From Larkinella sp965227735 (GTDB lineage Bacteria > Bacteroidota > Bacteroidia > Cytophagales > Spirosomataceae), in assembly GCF_965227735.1 (NCBI RefSeq), contig NZ_OZ245776.1:1736001-1800000 (forward strand): a stretch of DNA of 64,000 nt. The letters run 5' to 3'. A program made the position numbers and the translations under genes. The notes below the pieces were generated by a model. That model saw nothing but the letters and a program-made list of their open reading frames with translations. It did no database searches and was not told the DNA's origin. This document shows positions 51,510 to 60,352 of this stretch, one piece after another; within the stretch, counting starts at the first letter, position 1; the number at the start of each line of letters is the position of its first letter.

Positions 51510-51595
51510 TTAAATGTAAAATGATGAATGTTGAATGTAAAAGTGCCCAAGTGGAAACCACTTTTACATTTAATATTCATCATTTTACATTTAAT
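51510..51595. repeat. Long AT-rich inverted repeat after threonine synthase
   Basis: TTAAATGTAAAATGATGAAT then GTTGAATGTAAAAGTG (51510-51545) pairs with CACTTTTACATTTAATATTC then ATCATTTTACATTTAA (51560-51595), with only two differences over 36 bp, both giving G-U pairs in RNA. It is built of repeated ATGTAAAA / ATGTTGAATG words. It may act as a terminator, but its length and repeat make-up resemble the simple-repeat hairpins at 11262 and 12898. Confidence 0.7.
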
Positions 51596-51725
51596 ATTTA
51601 CAATTCTATCCCTTTACTGAAACCGGCATTTTGCAGGCAAATTACCCCGGTTGGCAGAACTATTTTTGAGTCGGTGTGGAGTTGTTCCAATTTTGATGCA
51701 AGTTTAAAACCAGACTGTTCGCATC

Positions 51726-52826
51726 ATGAAAAAGCTCCTCTCCCTCGTTTTCCTGCTTTCCCTCCACCCGGTTTTTGGACAGCCCAAAGGACCCATCAAA
51801 GACAAGGCCTACCGGCAGGCCATCCAGCGGGCCGAACACTTTGTCGATTCCCTGCGAAAACGGCAGGACATTCCGGGCCTCTCGGTGGCAGTTGGCACGG
51901 GCGACAAAATTCTGTGGGCGGAAGGCTTCGGCTTTGCCGATCTGGAGGCTCAGTTGCCCGTCACGATCGACACGAAATTCCGCATGGGTTCGGTCTCGAA
52001 ATCAATGACATCACTGGCCGTCGGAAAACTGGTGGAGGATGGAAAACTGGATCTCGACGCACCCGTTCAGCAGTATGTGCCGACTTTCCCGGCCAAAAAA
52101 TACCCATTCACCAGCCGACACCTGGCAACACACACCGCCGGCATCCGGCATTACCGGAACAGCGACCCGCTGGCGTGTCCGAAACGGTATGCCACGGTGC
52201 AGGAAGGCTTGTCGATCTTTGATCAGGATAGTCTTTTGTTCAAACCGGGTACGGCCTATAACTACTCGACCTACGGCTATTCGCTGCTGAGTGCGGTGAT
52301 CGAAGGCGCGAGCCAGACGGATTATTTGTCATACATGCAGACGGCGGTTTTCAACCCGCTGGCGATGACCAACACCGGTGCCGATTACAGCGACAGCATT
52401 GTGACCAACCGCGTGCGGTTTTACGAACACCGGAACAAGAAGCTGGTTCATGCTGCGGCCGTAGACAACAGCTACAAATGGGCTGGTGGCGGTCTTCTGT
52501 CGACGCCCGTCGATCTGGTGAAACTGGGCGCAGGACTAATCCGGAACACCTCGCTTCGGAAAGAAACGGTGACCTTGCTCTTTGCCCCGCAACACCTGCT
52601 GGATGGAAAAAACACGCAGTACGGTTTGGGCTGGCGCAATGGCACCGACCCGCAGAACCGGAAGCTGATTCACCACGGCGGACTGATCGACGGGGGCCGG
52701 ACGTTTCTGCTGTTGTATCCGGAAAACGATCTGATTGTGGCCATTACCGCGAATATGAGTGGCGTCAGCATCAATCTGCCCGAAGCCGAAGCCATTGCGG
52801 GGTACTTTTTCGCCATGAAGCGATGA
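51726..52826 (+). CDS. Secreted serine hydrolase of the beta-lactamase/class C superfamily
   Basis: This 366-residue protein has a signal peptide (LLSLVFLLSLHPVFGQ). The class C / penicillin-binding fold is shown by the Ser-x-x-Lys motif in MGSVSKSMTSLAVGKLVEDG, the Tyr motif in GTAYNYSTYGYSLLSAVIEG and the late HHGG (RKLIHHGGLIDGGRTF). Enzymes of this group cut D-amino-acid peptides, esters or peptidoglycan fragments; true beta-lactamase activity is not implied. Its stop overlaps the start of the histidine kinase gene as ATGA, so the two are translationally coupled, which links this hydrolase to cell-wall or peptide sensing. Confidence 0.9.
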   Translation: MKKLLSLVFLLSLHPVFGQPKGPIKDKAYRQAIQRAEHFVDSLRKRQDIPGLSVAVGTGDKILWAEGFGFADLEAQLPVTIDTKFRMGSVSKSMTSLAVGKLVEDGKLDLDAPVQQYVPTFPAKKYPFTSRHLATHTAGIRHYRNSDPLACPKRYATVQEGLSIFDQDSLLFKPGTAYNYSTYGYSLLSAVIEGASQTDYLSYMQTAVFNPLAMTNTGADYSDSIVTNRVRFYEHRNKKLVHAAAVDNSYKWAGGGLLSTPVDLVKLGAGLIRNTSLRKETVTLLFAPQHLLDGKNTQYGLGWRNGTDPQNRKLIHHGGLIDGGRTFLLLYPENDLIVAITANMSGVSINLPEAEAIAGYFFAMKR

Positions 52827-53905
52827 GAAAGTCGACGGTTATTCTCCTGCACGCGGGCTACTGGCTCCTCTACGCGGTGGTGGTTTCGTTGCTTTTTGTA
52901 CTATCCAACGAGACGCCCGAATTGGCTTTCAGGGATTGGGAGGACTGGCTGACCATTCTGGCGATTTCGCTACTCACCGGATCAATCAGTTTCTACGCGT
53001 TTTATTCGTGGCTGGTTCCTGCCTATCTGCCAACCCGGAAGATCCAGAAATTCGTCCGATGGGGGCTGGTGGTTACGATCGCCATCACCGGGGGAATCAT
53101 AGCGTTGATTGCGGTGGCCCTTTCGGTATTGCTTTCGGTGGTCTTTGAAAATTTTTTCCTCATCAGACTCTCCGTGAGTGATCTGCAAATACTGTTTATC
53201 ATCCTGTCGTTAATTGCGCTGGTCAACGGCATTCTGGGCACCACCATCCGGGGGTTCATTACCTGGTATACCGACATTCATGTCCGGGAAACACTGGCCA
53301 ACAAGGCTTTACGCATGGAACTGGCTTTACTGAAAGCCCAGATCAATCCCCATTTTCTGTTCAATACCCTGAACAACATCGATATCCTGATCGAACACGA
53401 CGCGCCGAGGGCGTCGCTGTATCTCAATAAACTTTCTGATTTGCTGCGGTTTGTGTTATATGATACCCAGGCCGATTTGATTCCGTTGACGCAGGAACTG
53501 GACTACATCCGAAAGTACATTGACTTGCAAAAAATCCGGACCACCAATGAACGCTTTGTGAAACTGCAAATCGACGGCCCAACCGATGATGTCCTCATTG
53601 CGCCGATGCTTTTTGTGCCGTATATTGAAAATGCGTTCAAGTATGCGACCAACAAGAAGGTCAGCGACGCGATCCGCATTCAGATTTCGATTGACGAAAC
53701 GCAGATCCGGTTCCAGTGCGTCAACGTCGTCGACCCCGGTAAAACCGGGTTGGATACGCCCGGCGGTCTGGGCAACGACCTGATTCGGCAGCGGTTAACG
53801 CTGCTGTACCAGGATCACTATACGTTGACGATTCAGGCGACGGAAGATGAATACCACGTTACCCTGTTGTTACCCGTAAAAGCGCATGAACTGTCTGCTC
53901 ATTGA
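52823..53905 (+). CDS. LytS-type sensor histidine kinase
   Basis: The start is the ATG at 52823 (MRKSTVILLHAGYWLLYAVV), which overlaps the hydrolase stop by 4 bp; the open frame continues upstream but there it is a shadow. The product is about 360 residues. Four transmembrane helices fill residues 5-145, without a periplasmic sensor domain. The His_kinase domain has the phospho-acceptor in LKAQINPHFLFNTLNNIDIL, then LRFVLYDTQADLIPLTQELD and the ATP-binding part IAPMLFVPYIENAFKYATNK. It overlaps the LytTR regulator gene by 20 bp, so the three genes form one operon. Confidence 0.94.
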   Translation: MRKSTVILLHAGYWLLYAVVVSLLFVLSNETPELAFRDWEDWLTILAISLLTGSISFYAFYSWLVPAYLPTRKIQKFVRWGLVVTIAITGGIIALIAVALSVLLSVVFENFFLIRLSVSDLQILFIILSLIALVNGILGTTIRGFITWYTDIHVRETLANKALRMELALLKAQINPHFLFNTLNNIDILIEHDAPRASLYLNKLSDLLRFVLYDTQADLIPLTQELDYIRKYIDLQKIRTTNERFVKLQIDGPTDDVLIAPMLFVPYIENAFKYATNKKVSDAIRIQISIDETQIRFQCVNVVDPGKTGLDTPGGLGNDLIRQRLTLLYQDHYTLTIQATEDEYHVTLLLPVKAHELSAH

Positions 53906-54572
53906 AGATGAACCCCTGGCGATGCTGCGGCTCAAAGCGTACGTGCAACGGGTACCGTTTCTGACGTTGAGCCATGCCGTCGACAACGGCATGGAAGCCA
54001 TTCCGATCCTGCAACGGGAACCCATCGATCTGGTCTTTCTGGATATTGAAATGGACGGTTTTTCGGGAATCCAGTTGCTGGAAGCCCTGCCAAAACGCCC
54101 CGCCGTGATCCTGACCACGGCTTTCGACCAGTACGCACTCAGGGCCTTTGACCTGCAGGTCGTTGATTACCTGTTAAAACCGTATCCATTCGACCGTTTT
54201 TTGCAGGCCGTAACCCGCGCACAGGAAGGCTTGAAAACCGCCCCAGCCGAAAACCACCCGCCGTTTCTGTTTGTCAAAACCGAATACCGGCTCCAGAAAG
54301 TTGCTTTTGATGACATTCTGTATATTGAAGGCATGCGCGACTACCGGCGCATTCACCTGCGTACCGAAAAAATCATGACGCTGGAAACCTTCGGCGATCT
54401 GGAGCGACACCTGCCCCGACACCGGTTTTGCCGGGTGCATAAATCCTGGCTCGTCGCCCTCGACAAAATCGAATCCATCGAACGCGACCGCATCACCATT
54501 CAGCAGGCCCTCATTCCGGTTTCGGATACCTACCGGGAACGGTTTTATCAGGCAATTGGACGGGCAGGATAG
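53886..54572 (+). CDS. LytTR-family response regulator
   Basis: This 228-residue protein has a receiver domain (NCLLIEDEPLAMLRLKAYVQ, phospho-acceptor in DLVFLDIEMDGFSGIQLLEA, Lys in VVDYLLKPYPFDRFLQAV) and a C-terminal LytTR DNA-binding domain (FVKTEYRLQKVAFDDILYIE, HRFCRVHKSWLVALDKIESI). It is the partner of the kinase whose gene it overlaps. Such regulators bind direct repeats in promoters. No clear target is visible in the window apart from possible autoregulation of the operon. Confidence 0.95.
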   Translation: MNCLLIEDEPLAMLRLKAYVQRVPFLTLSHAVDNGMEAIPILQREPIDLVFLDIEMDGFSGIQLLEALPKRPAVILTTAFDQYALRAFDLQVVDYLLKPYPFDRFLQAVTRAQEGLKTAPAENHPPFLFVKTEYRLQKVAFDDILYIEGMRDYRRIHLRTEKIMTLETFGDLERHLPRHRFCRVHKSWLVALDKIESIERDRITIQQALIPVSDTYRERFYQAIGRAG

Positions 54573-54708
54573 CAATTTGGACGGTCGTGCCCGGTACAGA
54601 ACCCGCCCAAAACCAGCAACAAACTGGCATACTTCAGGTTTATTTAGTATTTTCCGACGGTTTTTGCCTTTTCTGAAAAAAGCACGAAGCGCACTACTTT
54701 CTCGATTT

Positions 54709-57510
54709 ATGAAACCACTCTTCCGACTAAGTCTTGCCCTCGTTGTTCTGCTCACCCTGTCGTCCGTGGTCTGGCTGACCGTCCGGGAAGATCGCGTCGA
54801 TTTTAACACGCAAATCAAACCGCTGCTCAACAAAAATTGCATTGCCTGCCACGGTGGTGTCAAGAAAGCGTCGAATTTCAGCCTCCTTTTTGAACACGAA
54901 GCCCTGGCGGCCGCCAAATCCGGCAAACACGCCATCATTCCCGGCAATGCCGACGCCAGCGAGCTGATCCGCCGGCTCACGCTCACCGATCCGGACGAAC
55001 GGATGCCGCTGGAAGCGCCCCCACTGAAAAAGGAAGAAATTGAGTTGCTCCGCGACTGGATCAATCAGGGGGCCGAATGGGGCAATCACTGGGCGTATCA
55101 ACCCGTTGAGAAACCGGAAGTACCCCAAATCGGAACGTTCTGGTCGAGGCTGGGACTGGTTGAAAACGATGAGGTAAAGTGGGCGAAAAACGAAATTGAC
55201 CACTTTGTTCTGAATAAGGTTTCGCAGGATAAAGAATTTGCTCCGGTGCTAAAACCGTCGCCCGAAGCCGACCGCGCCACGCTCATCCGCCGGGTGTCGC
55301 TCGATCTAACCGGCCTGCCGCCAACGGAGCAGGAAGTAACTGATTTTCTGAAAGATACCTCACCGAATGCCTACGAAAAAATGGTGGATCAAGCCTTACA
55401 ATCCCCGGCTTACGGCGAACGCTGGACCGGCATGTGGCTCGATCTGGCCCGCTATGCCGACACCAAAGGCTACGAAGCCGATCTGGCGCGGCCCATGTGG
55501 CGGTATCGCGACTGGCTCATCAAGGCCTTCAACGCAGACAAACCGTTCGACCAGTTTACCATCGAACAACTGGCGGGCGATTTGTTACCAGACCCCGACG
55601 GAAAAACCGACAAGAACGAATCGGTAATTGATAATCCGTTGATTGCGACTGCTTTTCACCGCAATACAATGACCAACGACGAAGGCGGAACGCAGGATGA
55701 AGAGTTTCGCGTGGCCGCCGTGCTGGACCGGGTCAACACGACCTGGGACGTCTGGCAGGGCACCACGTTTGGCTGCGTGCAATGCCACAGTCATCCGTAT
55801 GATCCGTTTACGCACGAGGATTATTACAAATACCTGGCGTTCTTTAACAACACCCGCGATGAGGACGTGCCCAGCGACACGCCGACTTTGCGGTTTTACA
55901 AGGCAGCCGATTCCATCAAAGTGCAGGAATTAAACGACTGGGTCAGTCGACACGCGACGAACCCGCAGCAGGTGAAAACCGCCAATCGGTTCACACGACT
56001 CACCGAACCCAAAGTCAATTCGCACAGTTTCGATCAGTACGTCAAGGCGTCGCTGATGGGTGCGATGTATACCGCCATTCAGGACGGTGGTTCGGCGCGG
56101 ATCAAAAACATGGATCTGAACGGAAAAAACCGCCTGATTCTGGCGTGGGGGACCAAGGCCGAAGATGCCGTAATGACCATTCGTCAGGACAGTGTGAACG
56201 GCCCGGTTTTGACCCGGCAACCCGTCCCGAAAACCGGGAGTCCGTGGAGAGATACCACGCTGGTCTTCGCGCTTCCCAACGTGTCGGGGCGGCATCACCT
56301 GTACCTGACGCTTAGCAGCCCGAAAAATCCGAAAGAATGGGTCATGGTCAAGTGGGTTTCGGTGCAACCCGCCCTGCCGGGTCAGCCGGAAACCGCCCTG
56401 GGCGAAATGGATCACAAACTGACCGAAATTCTGAATGCCAAAGCCGAACTGGTTCCGGTGATGCAGGAGGGCGTTGGCGATCAGGTGCGGGAAACCTTTG
56501 TTTTTGAGCGCGGAAACTGGCTGGTAAAGGGCAAGAAAGTGCGTGCCGACGTGCCGAAATCGCTGCCACCGATGCCGGCCGATTTGCCCCGAAACCGCCT
56601 GGGTCTGGCCCGCTGGATGGTGAGTCGTGAGCACCCGCTGACGGCACGGGTGGCCGTCAATCGCTTCTGGGAGCAGTTGTTCGGAACCGGGATTGTCGAA
56701 ACCGTCGAGGACATCGGCACGCAGGGCATTCCGCCCTCCCACCGCGAGTTGCTCGACTGGCTGGCCGTGGAGTTCATGGAAACCGATCACTGGAGCGTCA
56801 AGAAACTGCTCCGGCGCATCGTTCTTTCCGCCACCTATCGCCAACGTTCCAGCGTTTCGCCCGAAGCCCTGGACCTGGACCCCTGGAACAAAATGCTGAT
56901 GCGGGGGCCGCGCGTTCGGCTGACGGCGGAGCAGGTGCGCGATCAGGCGCTGGCAACCACCGGATTACTGAGCAAAAAGCAGTTTGGCCCCAGCGTCATG
57001 CCCATCCAGCCCGACGGCATCTGGCAATCGCCCTACAGCCCGGAAAGCTGGAAGCTGAGTCAGGGCGAAGACCGCTACCGCCGGGCGCTGTACACCTACT
57101 GGAAACGGACGGCACCGTATCCGTCGATGATCACCTTCGACAGTCCCAGCCGGGAATTCTGCCAGTTGCGCCGGTTGCGCACCAACACGCCGTTGCAGGC
57201 CCTGGTGACGCTGAACGACCCGGTGTATGTGGAAGCCGCCCAACACCTGGCCGACTGGATGCGGTATCAGGGAAAAACGCCGGAACAGCAGATTCAGGCC
57301 GGTTTTCAGCGGATCATGCTCCGGCCGCTTTCTTCTGCCAAACTGGCCGTGCTCACGCAGTTATACCGCACGACGAAAACGCATTACCAGCAACAGCCCG
57401 AAGAAGCCCGGAAGCTGCTGGCCTGCGACGATGGCACGCCCGAACTGGCGGCTTTGGCAGTAACGGCCAACACAATGCTGAATCTGGATGAGGTGGTGAC
57501 GAAGGAATAG
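54709..57510 (+). CDS. PSD1-type secreted cytochrome c protein (DUF1549/DUF1553)
   Basis: I chose the ATG at 54709 (MKPLFRLSLALVVLLTLSSV), which starts with a signal peptide. The product is about 933 residues. The N-terminal planctomycete-type cytochrome c domain has CxxCH (NKNCIACHGGVKKASNFSLL). The DUF1549 region follows (IDHFVLNKVSQDKEF, ATLIRRVSLDLTGLPPTEQE, GERWTGMWLDLARYADTKGY) with a second CxxCH (GCVQCHSHPYDPFTHEDYY). The C-terminal DUF1553 region has NRLGLARWMVSREHPLTARV. In planctomycetes and relatives such genes stand next to a DUF1501 gene; none is present here. The role is unknown, probably linked to degradation of complex substrates. Confidence 0.9.
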   Translation: MKPLFRLSLALVVLLTLSSVVWLTVREDRVDFNTQIKPLLNKNCIACHGGVKKASNFSLLFEHEALAAAKSGKHAIIPGNADASELIRRLTLTDPDERMPLEAPPLKKEEIELLRDWINQGAEWGNHWAYQPVEKPEVPQIGTFWSRLGLVENDEVKWAKNEIDHFVLNKVSQDKEFAPVLKPSPEADRATLIRRVSLDLTGLPPTEQEVTDFLKDTSPNAYEKMVDQALQSPAYGERWTGMWLDLARYADTKGYEADLARPMWRYRDWLIKAFNADKPFDQFTIEQLAGDLLPDPDGKTDKNESVIDNPLIATAFHRNTMTNDEGGTQDEEFRVAAVLDRVNTTWDVWQGTTFGCVQCHSHPYDPFTHEDYYKYLAFFNNTRDEDVPSDTPTLRFYKAADSIKVQELNDWVSRHATNPQQVKTANRFTRLTEPKVNSHSFDQYVKASLMGAMYTAIQDGGSARIKNMDLNGKNRLILAWGTKAEDAVMTIRQDSVNGPVLTRQPVPKTGSPWRDTTLVFALPNVSGRHHLYLTLSSPKNPKEWVMVKWVSVQPALPGQPETALGEMDHKLTEILNAKAELVPVMQEGVGDQVRETFVFERGNWLVKGKKVRADVPKSLPPMPADLPRNRLGLARWMVSREHPLTARVAVNRFWEQLFGTGIVETVEDIGTQGIPPSHRELLDWLAVEFMETDHWSVKKLLRRIVLSATYRQRSSVSPEALDLDPWNKMLMRGPRVRLTAEQVRDQALATTGLLSKKQFGPSVMPIQPDGIWQSPYSPESWKLSQGEDRYRRALYTYWKRTAPYPSMITFDSPSREFCQLRRLRTNTPLQALVTLNDPVYVEAAQHLADWMRYQGKTPEQQIQAGFQRIMLRPLSSAKLAVLTQLYRTTKTHYQQQPEEARKLLACDDGTPELAALAVTANTMLNLDEVVTKE

Positions 57511-57828
57511 GGCAACACCCTCAAAACCAGACGCCAAAATGAAGGCCCGGCTCACCTCTCTGATATGCCCCGGGCTTTTCTTCGGGAGCTTGAAATGAAT
57601 CGCCCTAAGGGATGCTTAAGGGCCAGGCGTAGCTCCGCCACCCGCTTGCACGAATGGGGCATAGACATTCAAATGTCGTTACCGACAATACAAAAAGTAA
57701 AATGCAATAAGTACAAATATTTCATCAGAAAATACAAATTTACAGGTAACGTACGACAAAAGTTTCGTATCTTACAGAGATGGTGGCAAGTGTAACAGAA
57801 GGCAACAACATAACAACATCTAAGAACA
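57511..57828. other. Gap between the PSD1 gene and the AT-rich island
   Basis: This 318-bp stretch has no convincing gene. It contains a terminator (57544-57580) and a hairpin GCCCTAAG / CTTAAGGGC at 57603-57624. Near 57660 the base composition changes from GC-rich to AT-rich, which marks the left edge of the island. Confidence 0.6.
57544..57580 (+). terminator. Terminator after the PSD1 gene
   Basis: GCCCGG (57544-57549) pairs with CCGGGC (57570-57575), followed by TTTTC. The stem is short and the loop 20 bases long, so efficiency is uncertain. Confidence 0.55.
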
Positions 57829-58407
57829 ATGCAAGACATACTATTTGACTTTATATCAAAATACATCTCTCTGACAGAAGATGAGAAGAACGCAATACTT
57901 TCGTTAGACCTATTCCGCTCAGTAAAAAAAGGTACGATTTTACTCAAAGAAGGACAGAAATCACAAGAATGCTATTTTGTTTTGAAAGGATGCATGCGGA
58001 AATATTACATCATAGATGGTGAAGAAAAGACAACGGCTTTCTACACAGAAATGGACGCCTTAACACCTCATTGTGTTATGAATAGAGCCCCTTCTGACTA
58101 TTTCATTAGTTGTGTTGAAGACAGTATTCTTACCGTTTCAAATGCTGATATGGAAGTAGAAATAAACAGTAAATTTCCAAAGTTTGAGACAATGTGTGGA
58201 AAATTATCGGAAGAATTGTTAGCCAAACAACAAATCAATTTTGACGAGTTCAAGACTTCTTCACCTGAACAACGATACCTGAACTTACTACAAAACAGAC
58301 CGGACCTTATTCAACGTGTTCCACAACACCAACTAGCGAGCTATCTGGGAATCAAACCTCAATCATTAAGCAGACTAAGAGCACGGATTCTTGAAAAAAA
58401 GAGCTAA
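57829..58407 (+). CDS. Crp/Fnr-family transcriptional regulator
   Basis: This 192-residue protein has a cyclic-nucleotide-binding-like fold (LFRSVKKGTILLKEGQKSQE, CYFVLKGCMRKYYIIDGEEK) and a C-terminal Crp-type helix-turn-helix (VPQHQLASYLGIKPQSLSRL). It lacks an Fnr iron-sulfur Cys cluster at the N-terminus and resembles the short Crp-like regulators frequent in Bacteroidota. Its codons are much more AT-rich than those of the flanking genes. It stands directly before the two genes with near-identical promoters, which makes it a candidate for their regulator. The ligand is unknown. Confidence 0.92.
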   Translation: MQDILFDFISKYISLTEDEKNAILSLDLFRSVKKGTILLKEGQKSQECYFVLKGCMRKYYIIDGEEKTTAFYTEMDALTPHCVMNRAPSDYFISCVEDSILTVSNADMEVEINSKFPKFETMCGKLSEELLAKQQINFDEFKTSSPEQRYLNLLQNRPDLIQRVPQHQLASYLGIKPQSLSRLRARILEKKS

Positions 58408-58408
58408 A

Positions 58409-58490
58409 ACGTATTTCTTAACTTAAGTGAACGAGTGACAGTATCTCGCCAATCTACTTTTGCAGTATCGTTTCACACAAAAGAAAAGAA
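58409..58490 (+). promoter_or_regulatory. Promoter of the first barrel-like gene (copy 1)
   Basis: AAAACGTATTTCTTAACTTA then AGTGAACGA is shared with 59646-59674. A -7 box TACTTTTG at 58455-58462 matches TAnnTTTG exactly and lies 28 bp before the ATG. No TTTG is seen at the expected -33 site; the conserved TTAACTTAAGTGAA lies just upstream of it, as expected for an activator site. Confidence 0.6.
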
Positions 58491-59108
58491 ATGCAAAAGA
58501 AAAATTTATGGATTGGACTTGCCTTCTTGTGGGCAAGCAGTTTACAGGTGGATGCTCAACCTGCCAAACAAGACAGTACCTATAAAAAGTGGTTTGTTGG
58601 GAGTTCATTCCTGATGTTAGGAAATTTTTCCAAAGTAGGAAACCCTGAGTATGTACAAGTAAATGTTGGATATAGGATAACACCTAAAGATGTTGTTTCC
58701 TTTGAATTTAAAAGATCCATTTATTCTTGGCCATTAGGTATCCCTTTTGGACCATCATTTGATGCACCGGGACTAAACTATCCTGGTCATGCACGCATAC
58801 TTGCACCTACAATAGGATACCAGCGTTTTTGGTGGAAAGGAGTTTATACATCCGTTCATGCATTGAATGCTTTTGAAAAATATATAGATGAGAATAAAAA
58901 AAAGATTGGCAATGGATACACGTTATATCTGAATTTCCATTTGGGTTACCAGTTTAAATTCTTTAAAAACCGGTTCTTTTTTGAACCAGCTATTGGATGT
59001 AGTTATTGGCCTGTAAGAACTAATGTTCCAGAATCTTTTAAATTAGCGGAAGAAAAATGGCCTAACTACTTTATTCAGCCTGGGCTTCATTTTGGGTTTA
59101 ATTTTTAG
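58491..59108 (+). CDS. Secreted barrel-like protein of unknown function, paralog A
   Basis: This 205-residue protein has a signal peptide (NLWIGLAFLWASSLQVDAQ). The rest has alternating aromatic and polar residues (VNVGYRITPKDVVSFEFKRS, NFHLGYQFKFFKNRFFFEPA) and ends in LHFGFNF with a terminal Phe, features of a small outer membrane beta-barrel. It is a clear paralog of the protein at 59732: both share KRHFVGS- or KKWFVGS-type starts, GYRIT-KDV-S-E and FFEP or FIEP. I do not recognise the family by name. The gene is AT-rich and preceded by the duplicated promoter segment. Confidence 0.8.
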   Translation: MQKKNLWIGLAFLWASSLQVDAQPAKQDSTYKKWFVGSSFLMLGNFSKVGNPEYVQVNVGYRITPKDVVSFEFKRSIYSWPLGIPFGPSFDAPGLNYPGHARILAPTIGYQRFWWKGVYTSVHALNAFEKYIDENKKKIGNGYTLYLNFHLGYQFKFFKNRFFFEPAIGCSYWPVRTNVPESFKLAEEKWPNYFIQPGLHFGFNF

Positions 59109-59235
59109 CATCCTAACCGGAAAATTAACCGGATATTTTTTTAACATAATAGTACTCCCATCAGCAGCTTCCTCTGTTCAAGAATAGGTTTTTTATAAAA
59201 CCTTCATACACGTATAACCATAAATAATTACTAAA

Positions 59236-59607
59236 ATGAAAAAGATCGGCATTTATTCCGTGTTGTTTTTGTTCACGGCATTTCTTAGTTCATGTGGCAT
59301 CGGCACCGCCCTTGTTACCAACCACAATCAAAACGCCACTGAGGTGCACTTAAGTGGGAACAACTTCAAAGTAATTGATCAGGTAAGTGGAAGTTCAGAG
59401 ACGTCTTACATATTGGCAATTGGAGGGAAGAACAAAAGGCAATTGTACGAAAATGCGTATTCAGCGATGATGAAGAAAGCCAACTTGCTGAATGGTTCCA
59501 AAGCCGTAATCAACGTGATGACAGAGGAACACTTCGGTGGTTTTGCCCCTTTCTTTGTCAGAAGAACTATAACTGTGAGTGCTCACGTAGTGGAATTTAC
59601 AAGGTAA
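59236..59607 (+). CDS. Small lipoprotein (DUF6567-like)
   Basis: This 123-residue protein has a lipoprotein signal (LFLFTAFLSSCGIG). The mature part (ALVTNHNQNATEVHLSGNNF, KVIDQVSGSSETSYILAIGG, AYSAMMKKANLLNGSKAVIN) resembles the small TRL-like or DUF6567-type lipoproteins of Bacteroidota, with a conserved Asn-His-Asn-x-Asn start. Function unknown. It lies between the two paralogous barrel-like genes and shares their AT-rich composition. Confidence 0.8.
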   Translation: MKKIGIYSVLFLFTAFLSSCGIGTALVTNHNQNATEVHLSGNNFKVIDQVSGSSETSYILAIGGKNKRQLYENAYSAMMKKANLLNGSKAVINVMTEEHFGGFAPFFVRRTITVSAHVVEFTR

Positions 59608-59645
59608 ATTAAAAGAAATGGGCGGTGCACTCTATTAAAAAAGGC

Positions 59646-59731
59646 AAAACGTATTTCTTAACTTAAGTGAACGATTTATGGCATTTCACTAATCTAAATT
59701 TGCAGCATCGTTTGACATAAAAACAAAAGAA
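59646..59731 (+). promoter_or_regulatory. Promoter of the second barrel-like gene (copy 2)
   Basis: The block AAAACGTATTTCTTAACTTA then AGTGAACGA repeats that at 58409. The -7 box is TAAATTTG at 59695-59702, again an exact TAnnTTTG and 29 bp from the ATG. Between the shared block and the -7 box the two copies differ at several positions, so the conserved block is likely under selection. Confidence 0.6.
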
Positions 59732-60352
59732 ATGCAAAAGAAAATTTTATTCATTGGTTTTGTCTTAATGATGACAAGCACGTTCCACCTCAAAGCACAA
59801 TATGACAAAACGGACAACTACAAACGCCATTTCGTCGGTAGCACGTTGTTTGTATTGGGCAATCTGGATAAAGTAAACCCTCCGGGCTTTGCTCAACTGA
59901 ATGTAGGTTATCGGATTACAGGAAAAGATGTTATTTCTCTCGAACTAATAACCTGGAAACATGCATGGCCACTTGGCATTAACCCTTTTTATAATAAGGC
60001 CTACGGAACACCTGAAGAGAAATTTCCTGGTTATATAAGAGAATATGGAATTGGTCTAGCTTATCAAAGGTATTTTTGGAAAGGTCTTTACGCAGCAGTA
60101 CATGCAATGCCTATGTGGCAAACATTTAAGAATGAAAGCGGTGATAAGGTGGGTAATGGCTTCATTATTTTCAATACTTATCGAATTGGTTATCACATCA
60201 AACTCTTTAAGGATAGATTTTTTATTGAACCATCACTTGGTATTGCCGGCCGTCCTGTTTTCACTAAAATGCCTGATGGTTTTAAAGAAAAAGATGACAA
60301 GTGGCCAAAATGGACACCTGAACCCGGGCTGCATTTCGGTTATAACTTTTGA
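59732..60352 (+). CDS. Secreted barrel-like protein of unknown function, paralog B
   Basis: This 206-residue protein has a signal peptide (LFIGFVLMMTSTFHLKAQ). It aligns along its length with the protein at 58491: KRHFVGSTLFVLGNLDKVNP, LNVGYRITGKDVISLEL, YQRYFWKGLYAAVHAM, NTYRIGYHIKLFKDRFFIEP and a final LHFGYNF. The pair therefore arose by duplication together with the promoter segment. The alternation and the terminal Phe suggest a small outer membrane barrel. It is the last gene of the island and converges on the LytTR gene. Confidence 0.8.
   Translation: MQKKILFIGFVLMMTSTFHLKAQYDKTDNYKRHFVGSTLFVLGNLDKVNPPGFAQLNVGYRITGKDVISLELITWKHAWPLGINPFYNKAYGTPEEKFPGYIREYGIGLAYQRYFWKGLYAAVHAMPMWQTFKNESGDKVGNGFIIFNTYRIGYHIKLFKDRFFIEPSLGIAGRPVFTKMPDGFKEKDDKWPKWTPEPGLHFGYNF

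Noticed and set aside
52478..52822. Upstream extension of the LytS kinase frame
   Set aside because: It overlaps the conserved end of the serine hydrolase in another frame. The ATG at 52823 starts directly with the first membrane helix.
51726..52826. Beta-lactamase resistance gene
   Set aside because: The fold is class C-like, but such secreted serine hydrolases are widespread and mostly act on peptides or esters. Nothing here indicates antibiotic resistance.
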